Of a DNA stretch of 5,765 nt, positions 1-4,894 are shown piece after piece. The stretch is from positions 1 to 5,765 of the forward strand of contig CAIYVS010000158.1 in the NCBI GenBank assembly GCA_903929655.1, given 5' to 3'. This stretch comes from an uncultured Bacteroidota bacterium (lineage in GTDB: Bacteria > Bacteroidota > Bacteroidia > Chitinophagales > Chitinophagaceae). Position 1 is the stretch's first letter; each line of letters starts with the position of its first letter. The position numbers and the translations under genes were made by a program. The notes under the pieces were generated by a model. It searched no databases, was not told the DNA's origin, and saw only the letters and a list, made by a program, of their open reading frames with translations.

Positions 1-1
1 A

Positions 2-373
2 CTTAATGGTACAGTCATATTATCCAAACCCGACCTTATCGCAGCCTTCGATGGCTTACCCCATAAAGGAAATGTGGGCATACATGAGTTTGTGCATCTT
101 TTAGACAAAGAAGACGGCGAAATAGACGGCATACCCGAAGCGCTGATTGACCGACCTTTTGTTGGCCCCTGGCTGATTGAAATTAAGAAAGAGATGCAAA
201 AGATAGCAAGTGGCAAATCAGATATCAACCCTTATGCACTTACGAACAACGCTGAATTCCTTGCAGTAGTAAGCGAATACTTTTTTGATAACCCTGAAAA
301 ATTTAAAACTCGGCACCCGGAACTTTACCAATCCCTTTCCACTATTTTCAATACAGACAAAAAAACTGCTTAG
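2..373 (+). CDS. mtfA: MtfA-like zinc metallopeptidase (M90), C-terminal part, 5' truncated by window edge
   Basis: The frame is open from the window edge to TAG at 371-373, giving 123 residues; the GTG at 74 is internal, not a start. The HExxH zinc motif is HEFVH at residues 28-32, followed by LLD. Downstream, NPYALTNNAEFLAVVSEYFF holds a Tyr (78) and a Glu (85) seven residues apart, the spacing of the active-site Tyr and third zinc ligand in MtfA, so all catalytic elements appear present. Known of the family: E. coli MtfA is a cytosolic peptidase that binds the Mlc repressor and so affects glucose PTS expression. Bacteroidota usually lack that PTS circuit, so the role here is open. MtfA is about 265 residues, so roughly half is outside the window. 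It converges with the STAS-like gene across a long non-coding region. Family assignment is confident; substrate is unknown. Confidence 0.88.
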   Translation, partial: LNGTVILSKPDLIAAFDGLPHKGNVGIHEFVHLLDKEDGEIDGIPEALIDRPFVGPWLIEIKKEMQKIASGKSDINPYALTNNAEFLAVVSEYFFDNPEKFKTRHPELYQSLSTIFNTDKKTA

Positions 374-417
374 CACAACTCAATACCGTGAAGAAAAGTC
401 AGTTCGCACTCCAAATA

Positions 418-505
418 ATACCGATTGAACATCTAAATTTAGCAGAAGACTTTTTTGGCTAAAGCCATTCATATTACTTTTACAGGTAGCCTGGCCTGAA
501 GCCTC
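418..505 (+). repeat. REP-like unit, left copy (incomplete)
   Basis: It shares ACATCTAAATTT (429-440) and the 17-mer TTTTGGCTAAAGCCATT (453-469) with the unit at 1066-1184, in the same orientation and order, with 12 bases between the blocks here and 11 there. GGCTAAAGCC is a small palindrome. The downstream part (about 485-503, GGCCTGAAGCC) is a loose counterpart of CGACCTGATGGCC at 1130-1141. Unlike the right copy, no inverted CATCTAAA closes this unit. Similar GGCTAAAGCC units are, as I recall, common between genes in Bacteroidota; this was not checked by search. Confidence 0.6.
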
Positions 506-579
506 CGCGACAATTTATGCTATTGACTAATTTAGTTGTCCACATGGCATTAGCTTCGTCGCTTTTTGTATTGTTATTG

Positions 580-601
580 ACAGTGCTGAAAATGGCACTG
601 T
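580..601. repeat. Inverted repeat ACAGTGC/GCACTGT
   Basis: ACAGTGC (580-586) and GCACTGT (595-601) form a perfect 7-bp stem with an 8-nt loop, and TTT follows on the + strand. It overlaps the first word of the TGGCACT array. It could act as a weak terminator in the + direction about 200 bp after the mtfA-like gene, but the T run is short. Confidence 0.35.
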
Positions 602-651
602 TTTGGCACTATTTGGCACTGAAATGGCACTAAATGGCACTGTTTTGGCAA
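593..651. repeat. Helically phased TGGCACT direct-repeat array
   Basis: TGGCACT begins at 593, 604, 614, 625 and 635, and a sixth degenerate word, TGGCAAG, begins at 646. Steps are 11, 10, 11, 10 and 11 bp, a mean of 10.6, so every word lies on the same face of the helix. The 19-mer AAATGGCACTGTTTTGGCA occurs exactly twice, at 590-608 and 632-650, 42 bp (four turns) apart. Another TGGCACT sits at 722-728. The spacing suits cooperative binding of a protein, but no such protein can be named, and the nearest downstream gene on the + strand lies outside the window. Confidence 0.75.
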
Positions 652-671
652 GGCAAATATTGAAAAAACAG

Positions 672-707
672 AATCAATTTATTGGTATTCAATAAGTTGA
701 ATTGATT
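672..707. repeat. AT-rich inverted repeat AATCAATT/AATTGATT
   Basis: Eight perfect base pairs (672-679 with 700-707) enclose a 20-nt loop that itself contains ATTG/CAAT (681-684 with 690-693). On the + strand TTTGTTTTTATT follows, which loosely resembles a terminator, but the stem is entirely weak pairs. It lies just after the TGGCACT array. Confidence 0.3.
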
Positions 708-962
708 TGTTTTTATTAATTTGGCACTATTTTGTAAAATTCCTGAGCCAAAAAACAAAATGCAATACAATATTTATTTTTTCACAAATATGATTTCTTC
801 TCCGGTTTAAAAAAGAGGTAAATCATAGATATAGACCAGTATATAAAAGAACTTCTTTAAAAATCAATCTCCATGATTCTTTATGAAATAACCCTATCCT
901 AATGGGGTTGAAATTTGCTGTAAAATTACAAAAACTGTGGGTGTTTTGAAAGGAAGATATTT

Positions 963-984
963 ACAATTTTTTAAAATTGTTTTT
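963..984. repeat. Perfect AT-rich palindrome ACAATTTT-TT-AAAATTGT
   Basis: Arms at 963-970 and 973-980 match over 8 bp around a 2-nt centre, with four T following on the + strand. The geometry fits an operator or a cruciform better than a terminator, because a hairpin loop would have to open several A-T pairs. Confidence 0.35.
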
Positions 985-1065
985 GAGCTGAAATACTTGC
1001 CCAAAGCTGCATTGCGGTATTTGGCAGTTTTTTTTGTGGATATGGCGCGAGTTGTAATGCCAGGG

Positions 1066-1184
1066 ACATCTAAATTTGGCGTAAATCATTTTGGCTAAAG
1101 CCATTATAATATTGTCTTTATTATACCCCGACCTGATGGCCAGTGGCCATTATATTGTGGCAAGTTTAGATGCTCATACGGTAT
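1066..1184. repeat. REP-like palindromic unit, complete copy
   Basis: The unit opens with CATCTAAATTT (1067-1077) and closes with the inverted form AAGTTTAGATG (1162-1172), so it is bounded by imperfect inverted repeats. Inside are TTTTGGCTAAAGCCATT (1089-1105) and the perfect palindrome ATGGCCA-G-TGGCCAT (1136-1150), preceded by CCCCGACCTG. The GCCATTATA word occurs twice, at 1100-1108 and 1146-1154. The outer right edge, ending in CGGTAT at 1184, is also an inverted match to the left copy (418-440), with 19 of 23 positions the same. A REP/RAYT-type origin is inferred; no transposase is present. Confidence 0.6.
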
Positions 1185-1216
1185 AACAAATACTAGTCTG
1201 TCAGGATTGGTTTCGT

Positions 1217-1582
1217 TTATAATTCAACTATCCACTTCTTAGCATCTTCCAGATCTGCATCTTTAAAGATGCGAACCTCGCAGGACAGCATATAGCCGAA
1301 GAATTTTGCAAAAGTATTTATAATCTCGTGGTCAGAAACCAATGCGATCCTGCCCCATGCATTTAAATGTTTCATGCCTATTTTGGCATCATCTATCATA
1401 GCACTTAGATCAAACCCTGTAAAGCCCTTTCCCAGATGATACAGTAAATTGATCTTTTTATTTGCTTTCAGTTTTTCCTCTACTGCCGGTATTAAGACGG
1501 TTTCATAATCATTTCCGCTTACTTTACCTTCTGCAGATACCCCTACAACATTGTCCGGGAGGTCATTCATTAGCTTTATCAT
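1217..1582 (-). CDS. SpoIIAA-like / STAS-domain protein
   Basis: A 121-residue protein that spans a whole SpoIIAA-like (PF11964-type) domain and nothing else. The N-terminus MIKLMNDLPDNVVGVSAEGK, followed by GNDYETVLIPAVEEKL, matches the family pattern. So do the middle (LLYHLG, then FTGFD), the DDAKIGMKHLNAWGRIALVSD segment and the C-terminal EVRIFKDADLEDAKKWI. Starting at the ATG at 1582 gives the normal family N-terminus, although no Shine-Dalgarno site precedes it. There is no signal peptide or membrane segment, so it should be cytosolic or membrane-peripheral. Family members have a STAS-like fold, and several are linked to lipid or membrane association, but there is no agreed function. 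It follows the SDR gene by 50 bp on the same strand and is probably co-transcribed with it. The call rests on pattern recognition across the full length. Confidence 0.85.
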   Translation of the reverse strand: MIKLMNDLPDNVVGVSAEGKVSGNDYETVLIPAVEEKLKANKKINLLYHLGKGFTGFDLSAMIDDAKIGMKHLNAWGRIALVSDHEIINTFAKFFGYMLSCEVRIFKDADLEDAKKWIVEL

Positions 1583-1608
1583 ACAATTATTTTTTAATTA
1601 GCAGCTAC

Positions 1609-1632
1609 CATTATACAGTATAGGTTATAATG
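1609..1632. repeat. Inverted repeat between SDR and STAS-like genes
   Basis: CATTATA (1609-1615) and TATAATG (1626-1632) can pair around a 10-nt loop, and the overlapping TATAC-A-GTATA (1612-1622) is an alternative palindrome. It begins directly after the SDR stop codon. It could stabilise the SDR message 3' end or weakly attenuate the downstream gene; without a T run it is not a clear terminator. Confidence 0.3.
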
Positions 1633-2397
1633 CTAAGCCATAGACTTATTATCAAAGTTTAATCCGCCATCTATTACTAATTCCGCACCTGTTGTATAAG
1701 CAGACTCATCAGACGCAAAATACAGCGCCCCGTAAGCTAGCTCCATTACATCCCCTAACCTGCCTAAGGGGCAATATGTTTCCATCACTTTTTCCGCACC
1801 TATGTCCATTAAAACCTTCGTTTGCGCCGTCAATATACCTCCAGGGTGAATAGAATTAACACGTATCTTATCCTTTACCAACTCCTTTGCAAGATGTTTA
1901 CTAAGTAAACTTAAACCTCCTTTACAAGCAACATAAGCAGGGCCGCTACCGGCAACTAATCCTGCTACAGGAGAAATATTTACAATGGAGCCACCGCCTG
2001 CTTTTTTCATATATGGAATACAAAGCTGCACTCCTAAAAACATTCCGCTAAGATTTATGTTAATAACTTTATCCCACAAATCTCTCGTAGTATTTTCAAT
2101 ATCCGTGAATCCTGAAAATACCCCGGCATTATTTATAAGAATATCAATATGCCCATAAAGGGCTATTGTTGTATCAATAACTTTCTTCCAATCACCTTGA
2201 GAACTTACATCATGCTTACAATATTCAATAGAGAGCCCGGATTTCTTTGCATCTCTAACCCATAAATAAAGTTTTTCCTCCTCGCTATCTGTCACCACCA
2301 CACTGGCGCCTTCTTCAGCAAACAATTTTGCCTCGGCCATCCCTAAGCCCTCCGCACCTGCAGTTATTATCGCTACTTTATTTTTTAAACGGTACAT
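1633..2397 (-). CDS. Classical SDR-family NAD(P)-dependent oxidoreductase
   Basis: The ATG at 2397 gives 254 residues, the usual length, beginning MYRLKNKVAIIT as SDRs do. A TTG at 2442 would add 15 atypical residues and is less likely. The Rossmann motif is TAGAEGLG at 12-19, where TGxxxGxG is expected, so the first Gly is Ala. Asp37 at the end of strand 2 favours NAD over NADP. Asp63, NNAG (89-92), the catalytic Asn115 in NINLSG, YVACK (Tyr155, Lys159), HPGG and the C-terminal YTTGAELVIDGG are all present. The catalytic Ser region reads NISPVAG: by motif alignment Pro143 sits where Ser is usual, while Ser142 lies 13 residues before Tyr155, the normal distance, and may serve instead. The product is cytosolic and soluble; its alcohol or ketone substrate cannot be deduced. 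The STAS-like gene follows 50 bp downstream. Confidence 0.9.
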   Translation of the reverse strand: MYRLKNKVAIITAGAEGLGMAEAKLFAEEGASVVVTDSEEEKLYLWVRDAKKSGLSIEYCKHDVSSQGDWKKVIDTTIALYGHIDILINNAGVFSGFTDIENTTRDLWDKVININLSGMFLGVQLCIPYMKKAGGGSIVNISPVAGLVAGSGPAYVACKGGLSLLSKHLAKELVKDKIRVNSIHPGGILTAQTKVLMDIGAEKVMETYCPLGRLGDVMELAYGALYFASDESAYTTGAELVIDGGLNFDNKSMA

Positions 2398-2531
2398 ATC
2401 CCGTATGGTTAAATTGATTTGAATCTTCTTGCTGTTCTGCAATATTGCCCTTAAATTCCTATATCCAGCAACTATTGTATTCTACTATAAAAATAAACAC
2501 GTTTTATTGCAGAGCAACGTTAATTAACTAT

Positions 2532-2549
2532 TGATTTTATCTAAAATCA
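2532..2549. repeat. Perfect palindrome TGATTTTA-TC-TAAAATCA
   Basis: Two 8-bp arms surround a 2-nt centre, about 135 bp upstream of the SDR start. The shape fits a dimeric regulator site, but no regulator is encoded nearby. Confidence 0.35.
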
Positions 2550-2602
2550 TAGCCATCACTTTATCAGCAGTTTGAGTACTGCATTTGGCATATGACATGT
2601 GG

Positions 2603-2631
2603 CATGAAGCGGTTTTCAAATTCGCTTCATG
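2603..2631. repeat. Hairpin CATGAAGCG/CGCTTCATG
   Basis: A perfect 9-bp stem (2603-2611 with 2623-2631) with an 11-nt loop. On the + strand TTTCTT follows, while on the - strand no T run follows, so if it is a terminator it faces + where no gene ends nearby. It is the most stable-looking hairpin in the spacer. A small-RNA or processing element is possible but unproven. Confidence 0.45.
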
Positions 2632-2711
2632 TTTCTTGTCAATAGAATCTTTATAAATTTTTTCCTGGTTACAGTAAAGGAACAGGACTAGTTTAAAGAA
2701 TTAAAGCACAC

Positions 2712-2740
2712 AAAAAGAGAGAAAAATTTTACACGCTCTC
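2712..2740 (-). terminator. Candidate intrinsic terminator after the YflT-like gene
   Basis: In the - direction, about 45 bp after the stop, GAGAG (2740-2736) pairs with CTCTC (2721-2717), with an A/T-rich 14-nt interior that can pair further (AAAA with TTTT). TTTTT follows directly at 2716-2712. Orientation and position suit the YflT-like gene. The stem is short, so confidence is moderate. Confidence 0.4.
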
Positions 2741-2784
2741 CATGCCTGATACAAAAGTCCCACCGGAATATATCAAAACAAAGC

Positions 2785-3282
2785 TTAGGAATGAGTCTCC
2801 AAGGTTGAATGAGTACCATGCGTAGTAAGTATTTCATGCGCATGTTTCATTTCATCTGCGCTACCCTGCGCTACCACCAGGTAATTCCCTTTTTCAAGGT
2901 CGGCCTGGTATTGTTTTGCAAAGTTCTCCTGCATACCCAGGTTTATAAAGGCACTGGCAATACCCCCGCCCATCAAGCCAAAATCAAAGCCTGCAATACC
3001 GCCAATTAAAGCGCCTGCGCCAAACAAGAAACCAACACCGGGTATAGCAAAAACACCAACACCGGTTAGTACGCCCAAGGTAACTCCTAAAGCTGTTCCA
3101 ATTTCAATACCACCTATTTTTAAAGGTGATTTTTCCGATATGTGCAATTTATCATCCACATGTTCGGTATGAAGCTTGCCGATAATAGAAAGATGCTTTA
3201 CAGGAAAATTTGCATTTTTCAATTCCTTTATTGCCTCAATAGCTTTTTCATGTGTATCATATACCCCGATGGTCGCTTTCAT
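2785..3282 (-). CDS. YflT-like general stress protein with glycine-zipper segment
   Basis: A 165-residue protein. Residues 1-37 (MKATIGVYDTHEKAIEAIKE, then FPVKHLSIIG) form the small alpha/beta start seen in YflT/general-stress-17M type proteins. Residues 57-107 are a hydrophobic Gly-rich stretch with repeated GxxxG spacing (GIEIGTALG, GVLTGVG, GVGFLFGAGALIGG, GLMGGG), likely two membrane-inserting helices joined by a turn with Pro81. Residues 118-155 resume the fold with GNYLVVAQGSADEMKHAHEI, and the tail is rich in His and Thr. No signal peptide is seen. Members are stress-induced proteins of uncertain action in Bacillus and relatives. The ATG at 3282 is the natural start; the leader is A/T-rich with no clear Shine-Dalgarno, as is common in Bacteroidota. 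It appears to be transcribed singly or from the group upstream, and a terminator candidate follows. Confidence 0.8.
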   Translation of the reverse strand: MKATIGVYDTHEKAIEAIKELKNANFPVKHLSIIGKLHTEHVDDKLHISEKSPLKIGGIEIGTALGVTLGVLTGVGVFAIPGVGFLFGAGALIGGIAGFDFGLMGGGIASAFINLGMQENFAKQYQADLEKGNYLVVAQGSADEMKHAHEILTTHGTHSTLETHS

Positions 3283-3301
3283 TATTTTAATTTTTTATTA
3301 T

Positions 3302-3364
3302 TTAGTAAACAATAATTTTACTACCAAAGTATGAAATTAAATAGAAAAGTTTGATTTTTTGCAT
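3302..3364 (-). other. Possible 20-codon leader ORF with strong Shine-Dalgarno
   Basis: AAAGGAG (3381-3375) precedes an ATG at 3364 by 10 nt, and the frame MQKIKLFYLISYFGSKIIVY ends in TAA at 3304-3302, 19 bp before the YflT-like start. The ribosome site is one of only two good ones in the window. The peptide is short, basic and hydrophobic and could be a leader peptide, a translational coupler or chance. It overlaps the weak promoter guess at 3325-3333; both are unlikely to be right together. Confidence 0.25.
3325..3333 (-). promoter_or_regulatory. Weak Bacteroidota-type -7 element for the YflT-like gene
   Basis: CATACTTTG on the - strand resembles the TAnnTTTG -7 consensus but is one base short between TA and TTTG. 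It would place the transcript start about 36-40 nt before the ATG at 3282. No convincing -33 TTTG was found upstream. Confidence 0.2.
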
Positions 3365-3426
3365 ATAAATAGTACTCCTTTAAGTTAAAACCCAATAGAA
3401 ACGGGACAAGACCTCGGAATAGGATA

Positions 3427-3585
3427 TTAATAATAAAATGCGTTTGCAAAAAAATCGTAGAAGCTGCCTTGCTTTGTTTCATGTGTTGAATCGAATGATT
3501 GATTGTAAGACTTTAAAGCAACAAAAATGCTTACATACAATCCGGGAATGCCGAGCAGCAGTAAAACGATTTCCGCTGCCAACAC
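3427..3585 (-). CDS. Small hypothetical membrane protein (non-ATG start)
   Basis: On the - strand a 58-codon open frame (3600-3427) follows a TAA at 3606-3604. It has no ATG; GTG at 3585 gives 52 residues. Residues about 1-25 are a transmembrane helix (VLAAEIVLLLLGIPGLYVSIF), preceded by KKSLWW in the open frame, a good positive-inside flank. The tail, ALKSYNQSFDSTHETKQGS and then FYDFFANAFYY, is polar then aromatic. It begins 34 bp after the slipin stop on the same strand. An A8 homopolymer (T on the + strand, 3598-3605) ends at the upstream stop: with seven A the frame would run on through FKLKKSLWW into the slipin end. The gene may therefore have a shifted N-terminus, be phase-variable, or be decaying. 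I do not recognise a family. The composition is clearly protein-like, unlike the opposite-strand frame over the same bases. Confidence 0.45.
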   Translation of the reverse strand: MLAAEIVLLLLGIPGLYVSIFVALKSYNQSFDSTHETKQGSFYDFFANAFYY

Positions 3586-3618
3586 CCACCATAATGATTT
3601 TTTTTAGTTTAAACTCTG

Positions 3619-4526
3619 CTATTCTGTAATTTTATTTGCTTCCTTCTCTTTATTGGCCTTTTCCTGGCCGATGCCCATTGTCAGGGCTGTTAATCCTGCC
3701 ATACTGCCGAGTTGCATTGTTTCCACTACAGAACTTGGCACAATGACGATTGTTGAATTTTCTTTCAGACCTTCATAGAGCATATTCATGGCCCTTAAAT
3801 GTAAGGCTACAGGATTGTTTATATAGGTGAGGGCTGCTTCTCCAAACTTCTCAGCTACTTGTCTTTCCGAATCCCCGAGAATAACACGGGCCTGCCTTTC
3901 CCTTTCTGCCTGTGCCTGCATAGACATAGCATCTTCCAATGCAGGTGGTATCAAAACATCTTTTACCTCTACCGAATTTACTTTGATTCCCCAGGGTTCA
4001 GTACGTTCATCAATAATTTTTTGCAACACGCTGCTTATCTTATCGCGCCCTTCAAGCATATCTGATAACATTGTTTTCCCAATAACATCGCGCAAGGCGG
4101 TTTGAGAAGCCCAACTAATAGCGCTCATATAGTTTTCTACTTCCAGCGCAGCTTTTTTCGGGTCCAGCACTTTCCAAAACAATACAGCATCTACATCTAC
4201 CGGAACAGTGTCTTTTCGGCCTTAAAAGTGGTGGTGATCACACGCGTATCTATCCAGTATGGTATGTTATCCAGTATGGGGAAAATGAAAAACAATCCGG
4301 GCCCTTTCAACGAGCGGAATTGACCCAGCCGCAATACTACAGCTTTGTCCCAGGGATCTGCAATTTTGATGGCAGAAGAAACCAGCAAGGCTATCACAAA
4401 AGCGCATCCGGCAATAGCAGTACTCCCAACAACATTTGAAATCCCTGCTATCATATAGGCCATTGCCAGGCCCAGCAACATGATCAGAACAAATATTAAC
4501 GAGGGGAATAAACTTTTAGTTTTCAT
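3619..4526 (-). pseudogene. Slipin / stomatin-like SPFH (band 7) protein, frameshifted
   Basis: Two adjacent frames together make one slipin. The N-half (4526-4197, 109 codons) has two membrane segments (about 6-29 and 36-56), then the SPFH start ADPWDKAVVLRLGQFRSLKG and WIDTRVITTTFKAEK. The C-half (frame through 4182-3619) continues with DTVPVDVDAVLFWKVLDP, then ASQTALRDVIG, WGIKVNSVEVKDVLIP and QAQAERERQARVILGDSERQ, the slipin core and coiled-coil end. The expected TLTKD between EK and DTVP is damaged: the N frame reads EKTLFR and stops, and the right frame resumes at DTVP. Restoring 13 bp gives a 306-residue protein, normal for slipins. The junction carries GACACTG (4212-4206), consistent with deletion between two copies. 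Slipins form oligomeric membrane scaffolds, often paired with NfeD, which is not seen here. The C-half TTG at 4182 could permit separate translation, but a function is doubtful. Confidence 0.85.
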
Positions 4527-4532
4527 TTTAAA

Positions 4533-4538
4533 CCTCCT
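4533..4538 (-). promoter_or_regulatory. Strong Shine-Dalgarno site of the slipin gene
   Basis: AGGAGG on the - strand lies 6 nt before the ATG at 4526 and fixes the slipin start. Most genes in the window lack such a site, so the slipin was probably well translated before it broke. Confidence 0.75.
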
Positions 4539-4648
4539 GCTTGTAATCTTGTAAATTTTTATTTAAAATAAATGATCGAGTGTGCTTAATGCTTCAGTGC
4601 TAAGAATCATTATACATTTTTCACTTGCGACGATTTAGTTTATTTTGT

Positions 4649-4864
4649 CTAAGCTTTTTCAATATTTCGTTTCCTTTCCTCGTATTCTACTTCAGTTATT
4701 TCCCCGGCAGCATACCGCCTTTTTAGAATATCTAAGGGAGTCTCTCTTTGATATCTTTGTCCGGGGATGGTGTAAGGGGTTGCGAATATCCAAAAAATGA
4801 ACATAAGCCAAAGAAACCACCATACTAAGTGCATTCCCCAGAAATGATAACCGTCGTAGAACAT
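4649..4864 (-). CDS. Small SHOCT-domain membrane protein
   Basis: A 71-residue protein. Residues about 11-33 (MHLVWWFLWLMFIFWIF) form a Trp/Phe-rich transmembrane helix. Residues 43-71 are a SHOCT domain, with PLDILKRRYAAGEITEVEYE followed by ERKRNIEK: the LKxRYAxGEIxxxEYEE pattern is diagnostic. This is a common architecture for tiny bacterial membrane proteins with a cytosolic C-terminal SHOCT motif, thought to mediate oligomer or protein contacts; no precise function is known. The ATG at 4864 follows the ADH stop by 30 bp, so the two are probably co-transcribed; the leader is A/T-rich without a Shine-Dalgarno. A 122-bp gap separates it from the slipin, in which only the slipin ribosome site is recognisable. 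Confidence 0.88.
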   Translation of the reverse strand: MFYDGYHFWGMHLVWWFLWLMFIFWIFATPYTIPGQRYQRETPLDILKRRYAAGEITEVEYEERKRNIEKA

Positions 4865-4894
4865 AATATATATTTTATAGCTTTTTTAAAATAT

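Larger units (their letters stand above)
374..1216. other. 843-bp non-coding convergent region with repeats
   Basis: No credible reading frame was found on either strand between the mtfA-like stop and the STAS-like stop. The region is AT-rich, particularly 655-1000. It holds two REP-like units (418-505 and 1066-1184), a phased TGGCACT array (593-651) and several AT-rich inverted repeats. The outer edges of the two REP-like units are inverted copies of each other, so 418-1184 could be a decayed non-autonomous element, or simply two separate REP insertions. No strong GC-rich terminator is visible for either flanking gene. Confidence 0.7.
2524..2700 (-). other. Open stretch of 58 codons, possible gene remnant or tiny gene
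   Basis: Reading on the - strand from the stop at 2703-2701 to TAA at 2526-2524, the frame stays open and has a protein-like composition, with KDSIDKKHEANLKTASCH followed by MSYAKCSTQTADKVMAMILD. The first ATG is at 2598 and would leave only 24 residues; TTG codons occur earlier. I do not recognise a family. It may be the tail of a decayed gene, or chance. A perfect 9-bp hairpin lies inside it. Confidence 0.2.
2443..2784. other. 342-bp spacer between YflT-like and SDR genes
   Basis: It holds a candidate terminator (2712-2740), a strong hairpin (2603-2631), a palindrome (2532-2549) and a 58-codon open stretch on the - strand (2700-2524) without an early start codon. The SDR promoter should lie in 2400-2520, but no clear Bacteroidota -33/-7 pair was recognised. 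Confidence 0.55.

Noticed and set aside
580..730. CRISPR-like array from the repeated TGGCACT
   Set aside because: Repeat words are 7 nt with 3-4 nt between them; there are no spacer-length intervals and no cas genes.
722..736. Sigma-54 promoter TTGGCAC...TTTTGTA
   Set aside because: The GG to GT distance is one base short of the strict sigma-54 spacing and the -12 box has GT in place of GC.
2398..2442. Longer SDR start at TTG 2442
   Set aside because: It adds 15 residues outside the family pattern; ATG at 2397 gives the standard SDR beginning and length.
2809..3009. 66-residue + strand frame opposite the YflT-like gene
   Set aside because: It is a shadow of the Gly-rich coding sequence on the - strand.
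3438..3629. 63-residue + strand reading frame
   Set aside because: Its composition is not protein-like, it has no ribosome site, and it lies opposite the more convincing small membrane protein and the slipin end.
4180..4230. Programmed ribosomal frameshift joining the slipin halves
   Set aside because: The codons for TKD are missing or disrupted, so a simple shift would not restore the conserved core, and no slippery heptamer with a downstream structure was seen.
3827..4323. Three + strand frames opposite the slipin
   Set aside because: They are antisense shadows; the - strand carries recognisable SPFH sequence throughout.
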